A DNA stretch of 64,000 nucleotides from Dicaeum eximium (taxonomy: Eukaryota > Chordata > Aves > Passeriformes > Dicaeidae). Under the pieces are notes generated by a model, which ran no database searches, had not been told where the DNA came from, and was given only the letters and a program-made list of their open reading frames with translations. Made by a program: the position numbers and the translations under genes. Shown piece after piece: positions 1 through 11,900 of the stretch (within the stretch, counting starts at the first letter, position 1; each line of letters starts with the position of its first letter). The DNA is taken from NCBI GenBank assembly GCA_013396995.1, contig VWZP01009941.1:773441-837440 (forward strand), given 5' to 3'.

Positions 1-791
1 TCCAGTAGAAAAATCAGACATGGCTCAGGCCATGGCTATATCATTCCCAACAGGCAGTGTGGACAAGGCCGCATAGGGTATGGTTCTCTCCAAACTTCCA
101 GGGTAAAGTGCAAGCCCTAAAATGGCTCTTCATATTCTCATTTTATCTTTTATGTGCCTTTCTTCCAATGTTCGCCCTGCCTTTCCATTCCAGGATCCTT
201 TTCCCTGTTCATTTAAAACAGATGTACATTTCTTCTCAATCAGACTTTATAGAAACCCCCCAAATTCTTAAAAACCTATGACAAACCCTTCTGCTATTGG
301 ATTTGAAGCAAACCATGATTTTGTTGATGTTGGAGATGGCTTTGTGGCACACAGAGTGCAATAGTTGGTCTGCTTCCTTCATGAGCACACAGACCTGACC
401 TGACACTGCCTTGCAGCCAGATGCTGAGGTGCTTCTCTCCTGTTCCCTTTCTGTCCAGTCTCTGGTGATGATACAAGAAAATTGGTGGAACTTACTTTCT
501 TCCTAGAAAGCAAAATTTTACCTCCTGTCTGGTTTCCATTTTCAGTTGGATTATTAGCCAAGAGTATTATTGGTGGTAATCAAGCTCTGGTCAATAGTTC
601 CCCAATCTTGCTTTAATTTAAACAGTTTGAAATAACAATACTGAACAGGAATTAAGCTAATTTCTACTTCTGTATCATAAGATACATACATACATACAAA
701 GTAAATAATTAGAAAGCAGCTCCATACAATATTCTTTCAATTGGTAGGTCTGAACTTCACCAGCACAGAAAAAACAGACAGCTTTTGTTTC

Positions 792-859
792 TATTCTTTT
801 AGATATTCTTACTCTTTCGATATTCTTTTAGATATTCTAAATCTATTCTTTTAGATATT
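792..859. repeat. Three spaced copies of a 16-bp word
   Basis: The word tattcttttagatatt occurs at 792-807, 821-836 and 844-859, with spacings of 29 and 23 bases. The unequal spacing suggests a local tandem duplication followed by small indels. No coding or regulatory role is evident. Confidence 0.8.
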
Positions 860-3800
860 TTGGATTGAATTTTGAATAAATTTGCCTTTTAATCTAGCAG
901 ACTTCTCGTGCAAAGGTGTAAACTTTTGACTTATTGCTGTTGCTACTAAAAACCTTAGCTAAGAACAGAACACAATTTGCATGTAAACTCCAATCAGAGT
1001 TTACAGGCAAAGAGAACACAAATCAGGCAGGGTTTTCAGCAATATTCTGATTCATACAGGAGTGGATAAAAAGCTGTGGGCTTGACATGTGGTTCCACCT
1101 TCCCATCCCGACGTTACCATTGTGGCTGTGCTATGCTGGCTGTCATCTCTCTTCCTCAGGGCTCCATCTCCACAGTGTTTGTTTCCCACTCTTATGATTC
1201 ACAGTGGTCTGGCCTCTGCCCTGAGGAGTGCTGGTAGGTGGGAAAACATAGGGTAAGGGAGAGCAGTGAATGCTTTCAAAAACGTGATGAATGTGCCACT
1301 TATGTTCAGTTTACAATTTAGCAATGTTTAGGCTAAGTATGCCATTTTATGACATATTTTGTTTTCACAGTTGCTAAGCAGGGGGTGAAGTGAAATTAGT
1401 AACCTACCCTCTAAATCCACCAAAAAAAAAAAATCAAGAAAAGCAAACCTAAACTTTATTTTTGAGGTAACTGCCCTTTGTAATAAATTTGGAACTGCTG
1501 TCTAATAATTTATGCTGGCCTGACATTAGTTAGTTTTCTGGATGAATGTGCTGCTCTAATTCCAGAGGCATCTGCCTGCAAAAAATACACAGAAAAGAGA
1601 AGACTGTATTAAACTTAGCCACTGCTTAGCAAATACTTGAGGGGGAAATCATTAGGTCAGATTCTGGTTCAGCATTGTGAATCTACTGGATTTAAAAGAC
1701 TAGTTGGACTGCTGAGGCTTGAAGCATAGAAACCAACTGTAAGAACTAATGACAACTAAGCACTAAGGAGTGCCAATGACAATTCTTTCTTTAGACAAAG
1801 CTATCAGGTTTTTGAAGTGCCCAATTCCTGCTTTGGGTATGTGAAGAATTTCATTTAGGGAACCTGAAGCCAGCAGACCAGAAAGCTCCTTTTTTGAAAA
1901 GAAAAAAAAAAGAAAAAAAAAAGAGCATGGGCACCATCCATCTATTAAAACTCCAAGGTGCTGACAAGGAAGTGACTTAGTTGCTACTGATGACATGTAC
2001 ACATTTTGTTTCAAGGTTTCCAAATGGAAGAAATGCAGGTTTCTGAACTTACTTCAACCTATAGATAACTACACCTCTTGATACTTGATACTGCGATGCA
2101 GGGAAGTTTAAAATGTCATCACTTTGGAGACTGTAGAATAATAACATAATATAAATCAAAATGTATTTTTTTTAACAACGAAGGGTTCAGGTGTGATGTA
2201 ACTACTTTTCTTAGAATATTTCATATCTTTTAAGCAAGCTCTGATGGTAAAAAAAAAAAAAAAAAAGAAATGGAATCAGAACAGGCCAATTTTTTAAGGC
2301 CAGGTATAAGACCTAGAGTAGATTGTGACTTTGTTTGTACCTAGTTTATATAAATAGTGTAGTGATGTCAAAGATCTTAGTCCTCAGTTTCAGTTACTTT
2401 TCACAGCTTTTCCCATTTACAGAGCCACAGTGTCCAGTATGGTTCCTTCATGGGGAGTTGGCCTTTCCAGCCTCACACACCTCAAATAAACTGTGGTAGC
2501 AGTAACAGAGACTAACATGAAGCTGCAGAAACCACATGGACACCTGGAAAGAAGTGCTGAAGATGAGATTTTCTGGAGATAAGTTTATGGCCTCTAGAAG
2601 ATCTCTTCCAATAAATTTTAAGTGACAAGGTACAAAGGCTAGGTCTTTGGCCTTTTTCACAGACACAACAGGTTCTCCTCCTGCCTGTGCTCAACAAAAA
2701 TGTGGAGAAAAATCTGATAGAAAAAATTCTCAGGAATCATCTGTAAAATGCTCTCTACTTTCTCTCCTTTCTCCCCCCAGGCACTGCACACAGTCTGAAA
2801 TCAGAATTTACTGCCATTTTGCTGATGATTCAAGAGGCAGTGACCTTCTTTCCCAGAAAAATAATGAGTCATCAGCACAAAGCACAGTAAAACATGGTCT
2901 TTGAGTGGCCCTTTTTCCATGTCTGCCTATTTATCTAAGAGCTGTGAAATACATCATGAGCACTAATGTGTATAAATTAGCTGGCAGAAGGTGGGTTGAT
3001 ATTTCTAATCCAGAACAGGTTCCTGATGAGTGAGATCAACTCTATTTTAATTCTTCTGTCTTTTAATCTGCTTATTTAGCTGATGATGAGCCACTAGCTT
3101 AGCAACACTTAACAAGGTGTTCAAGGTCCTGTATGAACATGGAAGCAAATTCAATAATGAGCATAAAGATTTTAACTCCCACACCTCTGCTTCAAATACA
3201 TTTTCTTGGTATGGTCCATGGATGTTACTGAGACAAGTCATAGGAAGCAGATGTTTTTGTTGGAAATGCCACTTTTCTGGCAGTAACAGTTCCATGTGAT
3301 GGTTATCTGAATAGCACAAATGACCTCCCTCTACCTTTGCTGTATCTGCTTGAGAATTTTCTTTCTGAGTTTTAGCTTGCAATTGTATTTTAAGGGCCAC
3401 TTCTGGCACACTCACAGTAGCTCAGCAGCTATTAATTCTGACTGCTTGATTTTCTTTTTCTCTTCCCTTTAACAAGTTTTTCATGAGCTTATATTAGCGC
3501 AGATGAGACCAGTGAACATAACAAATATAAAATAGATCTGCGAGACTCACTCATTAGACACATTTTATTTAAATGTGGGTGCAGCAGCACAGTGCCAAGC
3601 CAGGCAATGCATGCAGGTGAAGAGCACAGGCAGCAGTGATGAGAGAGGGGAGCTGGGGTTGCTCTCTGCTTTGCCTTTTGCTCACACTGCTATGTGCCTC
3701 GGTGACTGACCTGAGTTATTCCCACAAGACTAGACACACAGAGAAAGATGGACGGTAGGTACAATCCAAACATAAAACCTAAAGCTTTAACTTGAGCTAA

Positions 3801-3906
3801 TCATAGCTAGCCTTAGAACTTAAAACATTTATTTAGGCATGCAGCTAAGGATCACAATGTTTATAAGCTTTGAGGGTCAGCAGTTTTCTCTTTCCTTGCA
3901 GAGGGA

Positions 3907-3946
3907 TGTTGTTTGCTTAAACTGGTTGTTGTTTGTTTAAACTGGT
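3907..3946. repeat. 20-bp direct tandem duplication
   Basis: Two head-to-tail copies of a 20-bp unit (tgttgtttgcttaaactggt and the same with one C-to-T change) lie at 3907-3926 and 3927-3946. The single difference suggests a fairly recent duplication by replication slippage. Confidence 0.85.
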
Positions 3947-4010
3947 GTGTGCTGCTGGTCACGTGTGCCTGTCCTTATATCTTTATACATACTTTTGTAT
4001 GTATATTCTG

Positions 4011-4032
4011 TGGTGTGTGTGTGTGTCTGTGT
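4011..4032. repeat. (TG)n microsatellite
   Basis: This is a short run of TG dinucleotides with one interruption (tgtctgtg). Similar short TG/CA runs occur at about 11266-11280, 14296-14309 and 58796-58807. All are typical vertebrate microsatellites. Confidence 0.8.
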
Positions 4033-5745
4033 AAGGAGGATATATGTATTTACACACAAAATGTGTATGCATACAATCCATGCAAACTGTACCAGATTTC
4101 TGTGAAGCTCTGTGAAATACTTATCTTTTCTCTCAGTTAACCTGAAATCGGAAAAAGAGGAGTCCAGTATGATAATTTTTTTTCCCCAGATGAAATAATG
4201 CAGTGTGAAAGCTTCAACTGGTTGACAAAAAACCTTTACACATCTGGCTTATGTCATCCAATGGTGTGTATCACATCACTCTCCCTTCAACCCTCTTCAT
4301 CTGCTTGCTTTTGCGTTATTCCTCCATGTGCAAATTGTATGGCACGCTAGAAATGGGATGTGGATAATGATCTTGTAAGTGCTGATGAAATATATTTCCT
4401 AGATAAAATAAGAGGGTAAGTCTTTTATACTTATTGGAAGAAGAAATATGTCCCTTATTAGGTATTTTGTCCCTTCTGCAGCCCTCTAAGATGTTTGTAA
4501 TTTACTTTTCTATTTTGTTTTTGTAAGTTCATAGATCTAGACCTCGTTTGCATCAAAAAGATTGCAATAGTCTTAGGGAATGATATAGCAGGCCTTTATT
4601 CCTAGATAAAGTAAACTTTAAATTTGATTAATTACATCTCTTTATACGTTAGATCTGCTTAAAAATTCTATTCAAATATAATGTCATCATTAAGGCTCTT
4701 TCAGCATGGCAGAACTGACAATAGTTAGTTCCAGCATGTAATTAGGACATATAAAAACCTTCACTATAAACAGAATTTTAATACCTACAGCATCATCAGA
4801 GGAGAGATTTTATTTTATGGATTGCTTTTATCCTATTTTGAGCATCTAGCATGAGCTGGTGTTTTTGTTAATGTGCAATGAAACAATGACAAGATCAAGT
4901 CAACTAGCATCTAAATTGTCTCATGTCAGGAGGAGTTGTGGGCTTTTTCCCCAGCAGCCTCACATGGTTCTTCAGTACTAAGGGAATGCTGCAGCAGTTC
5001 TGACACAATATGCAAGATTTAATAGTTTCAACAATGTTCCACTCTTACTTAGCCAGTGTCCATAATTTATCTTCCTTTGCTGATTTATTTCTTTTTGCTG
5101 GATGTGAAGATAACAATAGAGCAAACTTTTATTTTGAATAGATAGGTATTAGAAGGGTATTCTTTACTTTTCTGTCTGTATGGATTTAGCTAACATTAAT
5201 TTTAATTTACAATCCTGATTGCAAAAGGCATGCACAGAAATCCTTATATTGCTCAGTGTTCTTACTGGAGCACAGAGGTGTCAAATACTATCAGGTACTA
5301 AATTAGCAAGGACGTTTTCACTGAAATTGATTTCTTGAGTCTTTGGAATCCTTGAAATCACTCAAAGTCCTTGCTGCTTTTCAGGTACCCTATTAATCTT
5401 TATAGTGTGGTATTGCCACTGTTGGCTAAAGCTTTCCTGATCTGCTCTCTGGACAGATGTGAACAAACCACAAAAGGGCAGGGATCCACTTTTAATTCAT
5501 AAGAATACATATCAGGTCTCCAAACTGGAGAGAAAAATCATATTAAAACCAGTCATAATCACAAGGTGTAAATGAGACATAGAGTGCTGAATTATTCCTG
5601 GTTAGAGATATGTCTGTGTTGATCCCTCTGCTGACTTACCTTTGCTTGTCTCTAAGTGTGGTTTAAAACCTCATAAAGTAGTTCAGAGTTAGGTGAGTGA
5701 TTATTATCAAAACTCAACATCTACCAAAAATTAATATCAAAAGTG

Positions 5746-5785
5746 GAAAAAAAAAAGAAGAAAAGGAAAGAAAAAAAAAAAAAAG
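5746..5785. repeat. A-rich purine tract
   Basis: About 40 bases contain only A and G, with long A runs (ggaaaaaaaaaagaag followed by aaaaggaaagaaaa and more A). It could be an old retroposon poly-A tail or a simple expansion; no recognisable element body is attached. Confidence 0.7.
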
Positions 5786-8700
5786 CTTGTAACAAGGAGT
5801 AGGGAGTGTGGTAGAAGGAGGGAAGGGGGTGGACTGCAATTGTAAACCCCCATTTGCAGAGAAACAAAGAGCAATCAATGTAATAGCAGTATAAAGCAGT
5901 CAAAAAAGGACAAAGGCTGCAGTCTGACATCTTTTATTCCTGAGCCCAGGTGGAGCTATAATTGGCAGTCCCAGCTTGAAGATGAATACAGTGTAAAAGA
6001 GCCCTCCCCTTGGAAGAGCAGACAAAGAAGTGTCAAGTTTTCAGAAGAACAGCCGAAGAATCTCTCTAGTTTTTTTAAAGGGGAGAGGGGGAAGAGACGA
6101 CAAAAAAAAAAAAAAAAATTCGAAGTGGTCATGTGGGGATAAAATCTTCGCAGGTTTTGAAACTTGTGCCTGGAATCTGTGAATTCCATGGCTGCTTTAC
6201 TTTCCTGTTTACAGTCATTATAGAGCAGCAAGAACAGTCACCTAAAGAGTTCCTGAAATCCTCACAAAATGTTGCTGGCCATATCTGCTAATTTGGGTGC
6301 CAAATGCTGATCCCTCTGTTCACAGTTAACAGGGATGACAGAAAATCTGGGCACAATCAGTTGTGATCACTGACATTTCGATTTAACTAAGGCAGAATGG
6401 CTGCTTTCTTGCTACACAAGAAACATAAAGCATTTTACCACTGAATATCCTCAGCCTGTGCACAGAATTTCAGCTATAAGGCCCTTTTCACAAAAAGGAA
6501 CACACAGACTGTGTTGAAAGATAAAAACATTCAGTATAAGCAGAGAGGTAAAAATGATTTATGTATTTTTCAATGTTATTTAATATCAATACCTCGTGTC
6601 TCTGTTTTCCTGGCTCAACTCTGTAAAATTACATTTTTTTTAAGTTCATGAAAAGTCTCTGAGGTGCAGATCCCAAAGTACATAGATTTGGTGATCAGAG
6701 TGCTTTATTCCTTTTCTGAAAACAGCAACGGAAAATATCTGAAAACGTATAAAAGACAACATCTAGGAAAGAAGTGTAGCACTTACAGCCTCTCCTAATA
6801 AACTAGTTTCTAAGGGAATAACTGCATTAAAATTAATCAGAAAGCTACGTTTCAAATTAACCAGCAAAAAATGCTCATTTTCTTTTCAGATACTATGTTT
6901 AAGTGTGCTTAACTATCATTTACTCAGTGGGGGACAGGGATAAAAAAGGCATATAATATGAATGCATTGGTTTACTCTTTTCTTCTGGCCAATGAGAGAT
7001 CAAGGATAAGGAACTTAGTTTTCTGAGGTGGTTAGTTTGTAGTCATTTACCTTCTGTTTCAAATTTTTATTTGAACTCTGGATGAAAAATTTTTAACCTC
7101 TAGAAAATTTTAGTGTTAATTGTTGACCTTCCAAGTTTATGATCTTACAACACCTACTCAAAGCATTCCTTTGCATTTTTGGGGGTATGTATGTGTCTGC
7201 CTATGTCTGTGTGTGCATACACACATGTACAGATACAGAATTCATCTTAACACCTAATTTAGTGACCTAATCAGGTCTGTTCCAGGATTTTTCTACCAGC
7301 AGTGACCATGAAAAGATGCTTAGAGTAGGTGCAGTATGAATGTGATCCTTGTGACTAATATTTTCCTAACACAGACTGTTTTCAACCAAGAGAATTTACT
7401 GATCTGGATTTTGTGTCTGCTCCTCTCAGAAGGCAGTATCACAGTGTTCAGTCAGGCTAATGGAAACAGCTCCTGGCAAGTGCTGTCCCACAAACCACAT
7501 CCAGGCATCATCTGGCATGTGCCAAAACTGTTAAGGAGTGTGATAATAATAAGAGAATGCAACAATCTTGGTACAGAACTTTACTGTACTTCTGACTCTG
7601 CCCTGGCCTTATTTTACATAGTAGGGTAGGTGTAGGTTAAATCATTCCTCACTTACTCTCCGTATATGTGGGCTCTTCCCAGAGATCTGTCTGCAAAAGA
7701 AACAACATCTGGGAACAGATGTCATCTCTGCCAAAGTGTCTCTAGTGCAGCAGCAGATGGAGTGTCAGCAAGCCTTCATTCTGCTTCCATTTCTGTTTTG
7801 GGTCTGTCCATGTACATTTCTCCATGTGTAAGAAATAGGAGTTAGATATCAGTAACTAATCAAGTACATAAAGTAGGTGTTGACCTTCTGCTTGCTAAAA
7901 CTGGAATGGGGAGAGAAAGTTAACAGTTGTAGCATGTCAAGCTGTTGGTCATCAGCCCAAGCATTGCATGTGCAGGGACCACAGATCTTGTTTTCACCTC
8001 AGATGTGCACAGTCTAATTTGAAGGGTCAGCTCAATGAATTCAGTGAGACAAAGATGTTTTAAATTCTAGAGCATTTTACAGTACTTGAATTTTTCACTG
8101 ACTCACTTTGCTACTGGCCCTTCTGTGATTGCTAGACCTGAATGTCAGGCTGCACTTGTTTGCCTAATGTCATCCATCAATTATAAAATGGCATCTCTCC
8201 CTGGAATCAGTGTAACTAGGTTGATGAAATATACACCATGAACAACAATTATGTTGAAAATTATGGAGAGTTTTCTAGTGAGTACATATATGGACAGTGA
8301 TTCAAGACTGTGACTTTGTCACTCATTTTTAACTTCTAAAAGCTGTCTAAGCTACTTTTTTGCAACCCATTTATCCAGCTTTTTTCTCCAGTGACTCTCC
8401 TATCCTTACAAGTATAAAACAGAATAATGATGTTGAAGTATTTCAATATGTATTAGCTCTACACATGCAATGAACTGAGTTATGCAGTAAAAACACCTAC
8501 ATGCACTCATAATTACATGCATTCTGATATACATGCAAAGCTTTGTGATTACCATTAGTCTTCCTCACCAATTTTAACATTTTGTGCAATGCATATGGTT
8601 TCTAAGCATATGTAAAGTAATTAAGATATTTTTATTCATGGAATTTATGTGCATGTGAGCATAAAGTAGTAAGTTTCATACTGAAAGAGCTTAAAAAACA

Positions 8701-8829
8701 AACTGCTAGAGTGGGATGCCAAAGACAAGACAAATATAAAATCTAGGTAGGAAGTTAGGACATCTGTTTTCTGATAAATGTGATGCATTTTATTTTTCAC
8801 TTATCCAGCCCTGTGCTATTTATCACTTG

Positions 8830-8974
8830 TGTTTACCTGCTGTACTTGCCACACAGGCTGCGTGTGCCTGAGGCAGGGGCTGTTTTCTTTGTTATATGTC
8901 TGTACACCACACAGTACAATCGATCCTTGATTACGTGCCTAGGCACTGGCATGGTGTGTATAAATAATAATAAC
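8830..8974 (+). mobile_element. Probable ancient L2/MIR-type retroposon relic (3' portion)
   Basis: The sequence follows the order of words seen in the 3' part of ancient amniote L2/MIR-like retroposons. A cacttg/gcctg-rich segment is followed by gaggcaggggctgt, then gtctgtacaccacacagtac, then a region around gtgcctaggcactggc, and finally a taaataataataac tail. In better-preserved relatives these correspond to 'aggcagggactgt', 'tgtacag-gcctagcaca' and a trailing (aataat)n tail. The copy is heavily diverged and the 5' boundary is uncertain. An open frame at 8780-8998 crosses it but is a by-product. The family assignment is from memory of such elements, not from a database search. Confidence 0.55.
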
Positions 8975-11900
8975 TTTCCAGTGCATGGCCTTTTGTGACT
9001 GAATTACAGACAGAGTGGGACGGTGAAATAGCTCTATTGTAAATTGAAGTCAATAAGGACAGCAGACAGGCTTTGTTGCCCCTGAATACATCATAAAAAT
9101 AACATGCATGAACAGTGAAACTCTATTTTGGTTCAAAAGAGCCATTAACTAGCAATGACCTATATTCACTTTATTTCTTAGTGTAGTTTGGATGACTTTC
9201 TATACTTGTCAGCCAGGACCCAGTTGGATTTCCTGGCAATGCCTTAGGTCTGACTGGTCTTCATAATCTATTAATCCTAATCCAGCCTACCAGTATATAA
9301 AAAAGCTGTTAATTAATACAAGCAGTCCAAACAGGTTATGAAGTGGACATTTATCCCCTTGGAAAATATTTGGAGTAACATATTCACGGAGGAGTATAGC
9401 ATATTAATGGAAAAGTGCAGTTGCAAGGCAATTGTGGTACTTGTGGTCTTGTACTAGTATTCATTAAAAAAAATATATATCCCCCAAGTTTATGTCAAAA
9501 GAATATGGAACTACTTAGTAGTTGGGAGCTTGAAAGGAAGGTCGGTGGGCAGAAGCCTATGAGTATGGCTGGGACCTGCAATCTTCCTTGATGGCCTGCT
9601 ATTTCAGCATCAAGTAGCTGGAAGGAGGAAGAGTTAAGGCTGTCTGAAAATCAGAGTTTGTAGTCGTCGAGCTTCTGCAGGCACTGCTGGCAAGTGTGCA
9701 ACAGCTGGAGTGGACTGCCACAGGGAAGGATGTAGCCTCCTGGGTGCACAGTAGTCAGCAGAACTGGGAGATTTAAAGAATGGCTTTGGTCCTTGAACAA
9801 CTCCTGAAAGTGGATTTTAAGGCCTAATGAGGTCCCTGTGGTCTGTGTGATGAAGCTGACTGTCCATGATAGTCCCCTCTAGACCAAGTTTCTTCTTTGG
9901 AGCCAAAATTATGGAGGTGCATTTTACTCTTCTGTTTTGTAGGTCACAGGGGTACCAGTAACTAGGATCAGCTTCCCACCAAAAAGACATTGTTGAAATA
10001 GTTCTGTTGAGCATAAAATTAAGAAGGAAAAACACTACAAGGCAGGAAAACCTCTTAGGAATAGAGAGCAATAAAGAATATCATTATAAATTAAAATAAA
10101 TTACGCTGCAAACCTTATTTCTCAAATTACTCTCTGCCAAGGTCTTTAAAAAATCTCTCTAGTAAACTAGCTTTATTTCTGTCTTCGCTTGATCTTGACT
10201 CATCCAGACTGTTTGTACCTAAATCTCCATTTCAGGGAAATATTAAGACAAAGACTTTCTGGAAGTGGAATTCAGAACTGCCCTCATGACAGTGGTGATA
10301 TCATCACCTTTATCATGGCTTGGCTAAGCTTATCCATTGTTCTTGACTGTGTGTTGGAAATGTGGGGTTCCAAAGAGCCTTATGACCAATTTGGAAATAA
10401 AAAATTTCCTGATGTTATTCCTGGGAAAATCCTGGCAGCAAGAAGCTGGCCAGCCCCTGAGTAATCCTATTCATGTCTGACAGGGTCTGGCAGTGCAAAA
10501 CTTCTCTGGTTTGAAGTTCCCGTTCACTGAGAGGCTTATTAATGTTTTCTGCCTGATCAAACATTTACTTGATAGAGCCTTGATATGATGTAGAAAAAAC
10601 TGGGTCATCTCATTTTTTAAATCTGAGAAGTTCTCATTAGAAACCAAAATTGTAAAAAACCAAACAAGTTTGAGAAAATTTTCCAGTGCATATCTCAGTA
10701 TTTTCCAATATTACAAATGTTTACTTGCTGCTAGCAAAGATTGAGTAATTTTCTTTTTTTTTTACATTTTAAAACTTGTTTTAAATTTTAGGGAAGAAAT
10801 TTAGAAAGTCTCCCATAGCCATCTGGACCACCTTAAATAATATGTATGACTTGCCTGGTTTACCCTACAGCAGCTTTGAATTTGCTCAGCAGAGACTCAG
10901 CAGTATGTGTGGTATATCACAAGTAGCTGTCAGGGCAGAGAAACTAAAAGGAAGACAGCAGGGGAAGTGGAAAGGCTCGCAAAAAAATTTTATTCTAGGC
11001 TTGCGCGCTAGAATATTTTTTTCCTGTGTAACAAATACTTTGTTGCTTCTGTGAAGTTTTGCACACCTCACAAAGTACTTTATGAGTTCATAAAGGCAGT
11101 TAGTGCTCAGAAGTACTGTTTTTCTTGTAGTGTAAGCTTACTTGCCACTTGGAAAAATGTTTGAGCTAAGGCAAAATCTTCCTAGACAAAGAGAACGTTG
11201 TGCTGTTTAAGCAGAGTAAATTCAATTGACATGTGTGTGCATGTATGATTGTAAGTATACATGTATGTGTGTGTGTGTGTAGGTGTTATACATTTAAATT
11301 GGATTTCCCTCTTGCCTTCTCTGAGCTTCTTTATTCACAGTATCTCAGACTTGGCTCAGTTACTGATCCATTTTTACATCTTAGGTAATATTTTGAAAAA
11401 TGCCATTGTATGTACGGAAGTAAATGGCATTCAGACTCTGAAGGCAATTTAGGTGTTTTTGAAAATGGGGTCAAAGTTTCCTTGTCATTTGGATGCATAA
11501 AAATTTTAACTTTCTGTGGTTCTAACAATTTATTATTAGTATCACAGTAACATAGAGGAGGCCACTCATGCAAACAGAACTCCATTGTGCTAGGTTTTGA
11601 ATAAACATACTCTAAATAGACAGTCTCTGACTCAGACCATTTGGGAATTACTTTTTTTACCCTCTGTCTGCCCCTCTCTTTTCTTTTTTTATTAGTTGTT
11701 TTAAGTAGAATGCAAGTAATGTTGAGATCTAAATGTATAATGTTTGAGTAGTTTGGAAGGAAACAAAACTGAATTCGCTCATCCATGGTCTTTAGTTAGG
11801 AAAAAGAACAGTTGCAAAAATGCTAAAAATTCTGATGTTAAAAATTCCACTTGTTGGTAAAATAATTGATTAGATTTTCATGTATTGTAGTGTAACATAG

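Larger units (their letters stand above)
1..8825. other. Unique AT-rich non-coding DNA, no gene recognised
   Basis: This stretch holds scattered short open frames on both strands, none with recognisable protein character or a codon pattern unlike its surroundings. The longest, a minus-strand frame of 122 codons at 3047-3415, matches no family I know. Visible local structure is limited to A/T homopolymers (near 1900, 2250, 5750 and 6105), a TG run near 4013, a 20-bp tandem duplication at 3907-3946 and a triplicated 16-bp word at 792-859. One splice-bounded open segment (1160-1233) is discussed as a finding. It is most likely intergenic or intronic. Confidence 0.7.

Noticed and set aside
3047..3415. 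122-codon minus-strand frame
   Set aside because: No motif; AT-rich context with an overlapping frame on the other strand.
11331..11786. 151-codon minus-strand open frame
   Set aside because: The translation has no domain-like pattern, and frames of this length are expected occasionally in 64 kb read in six frames.
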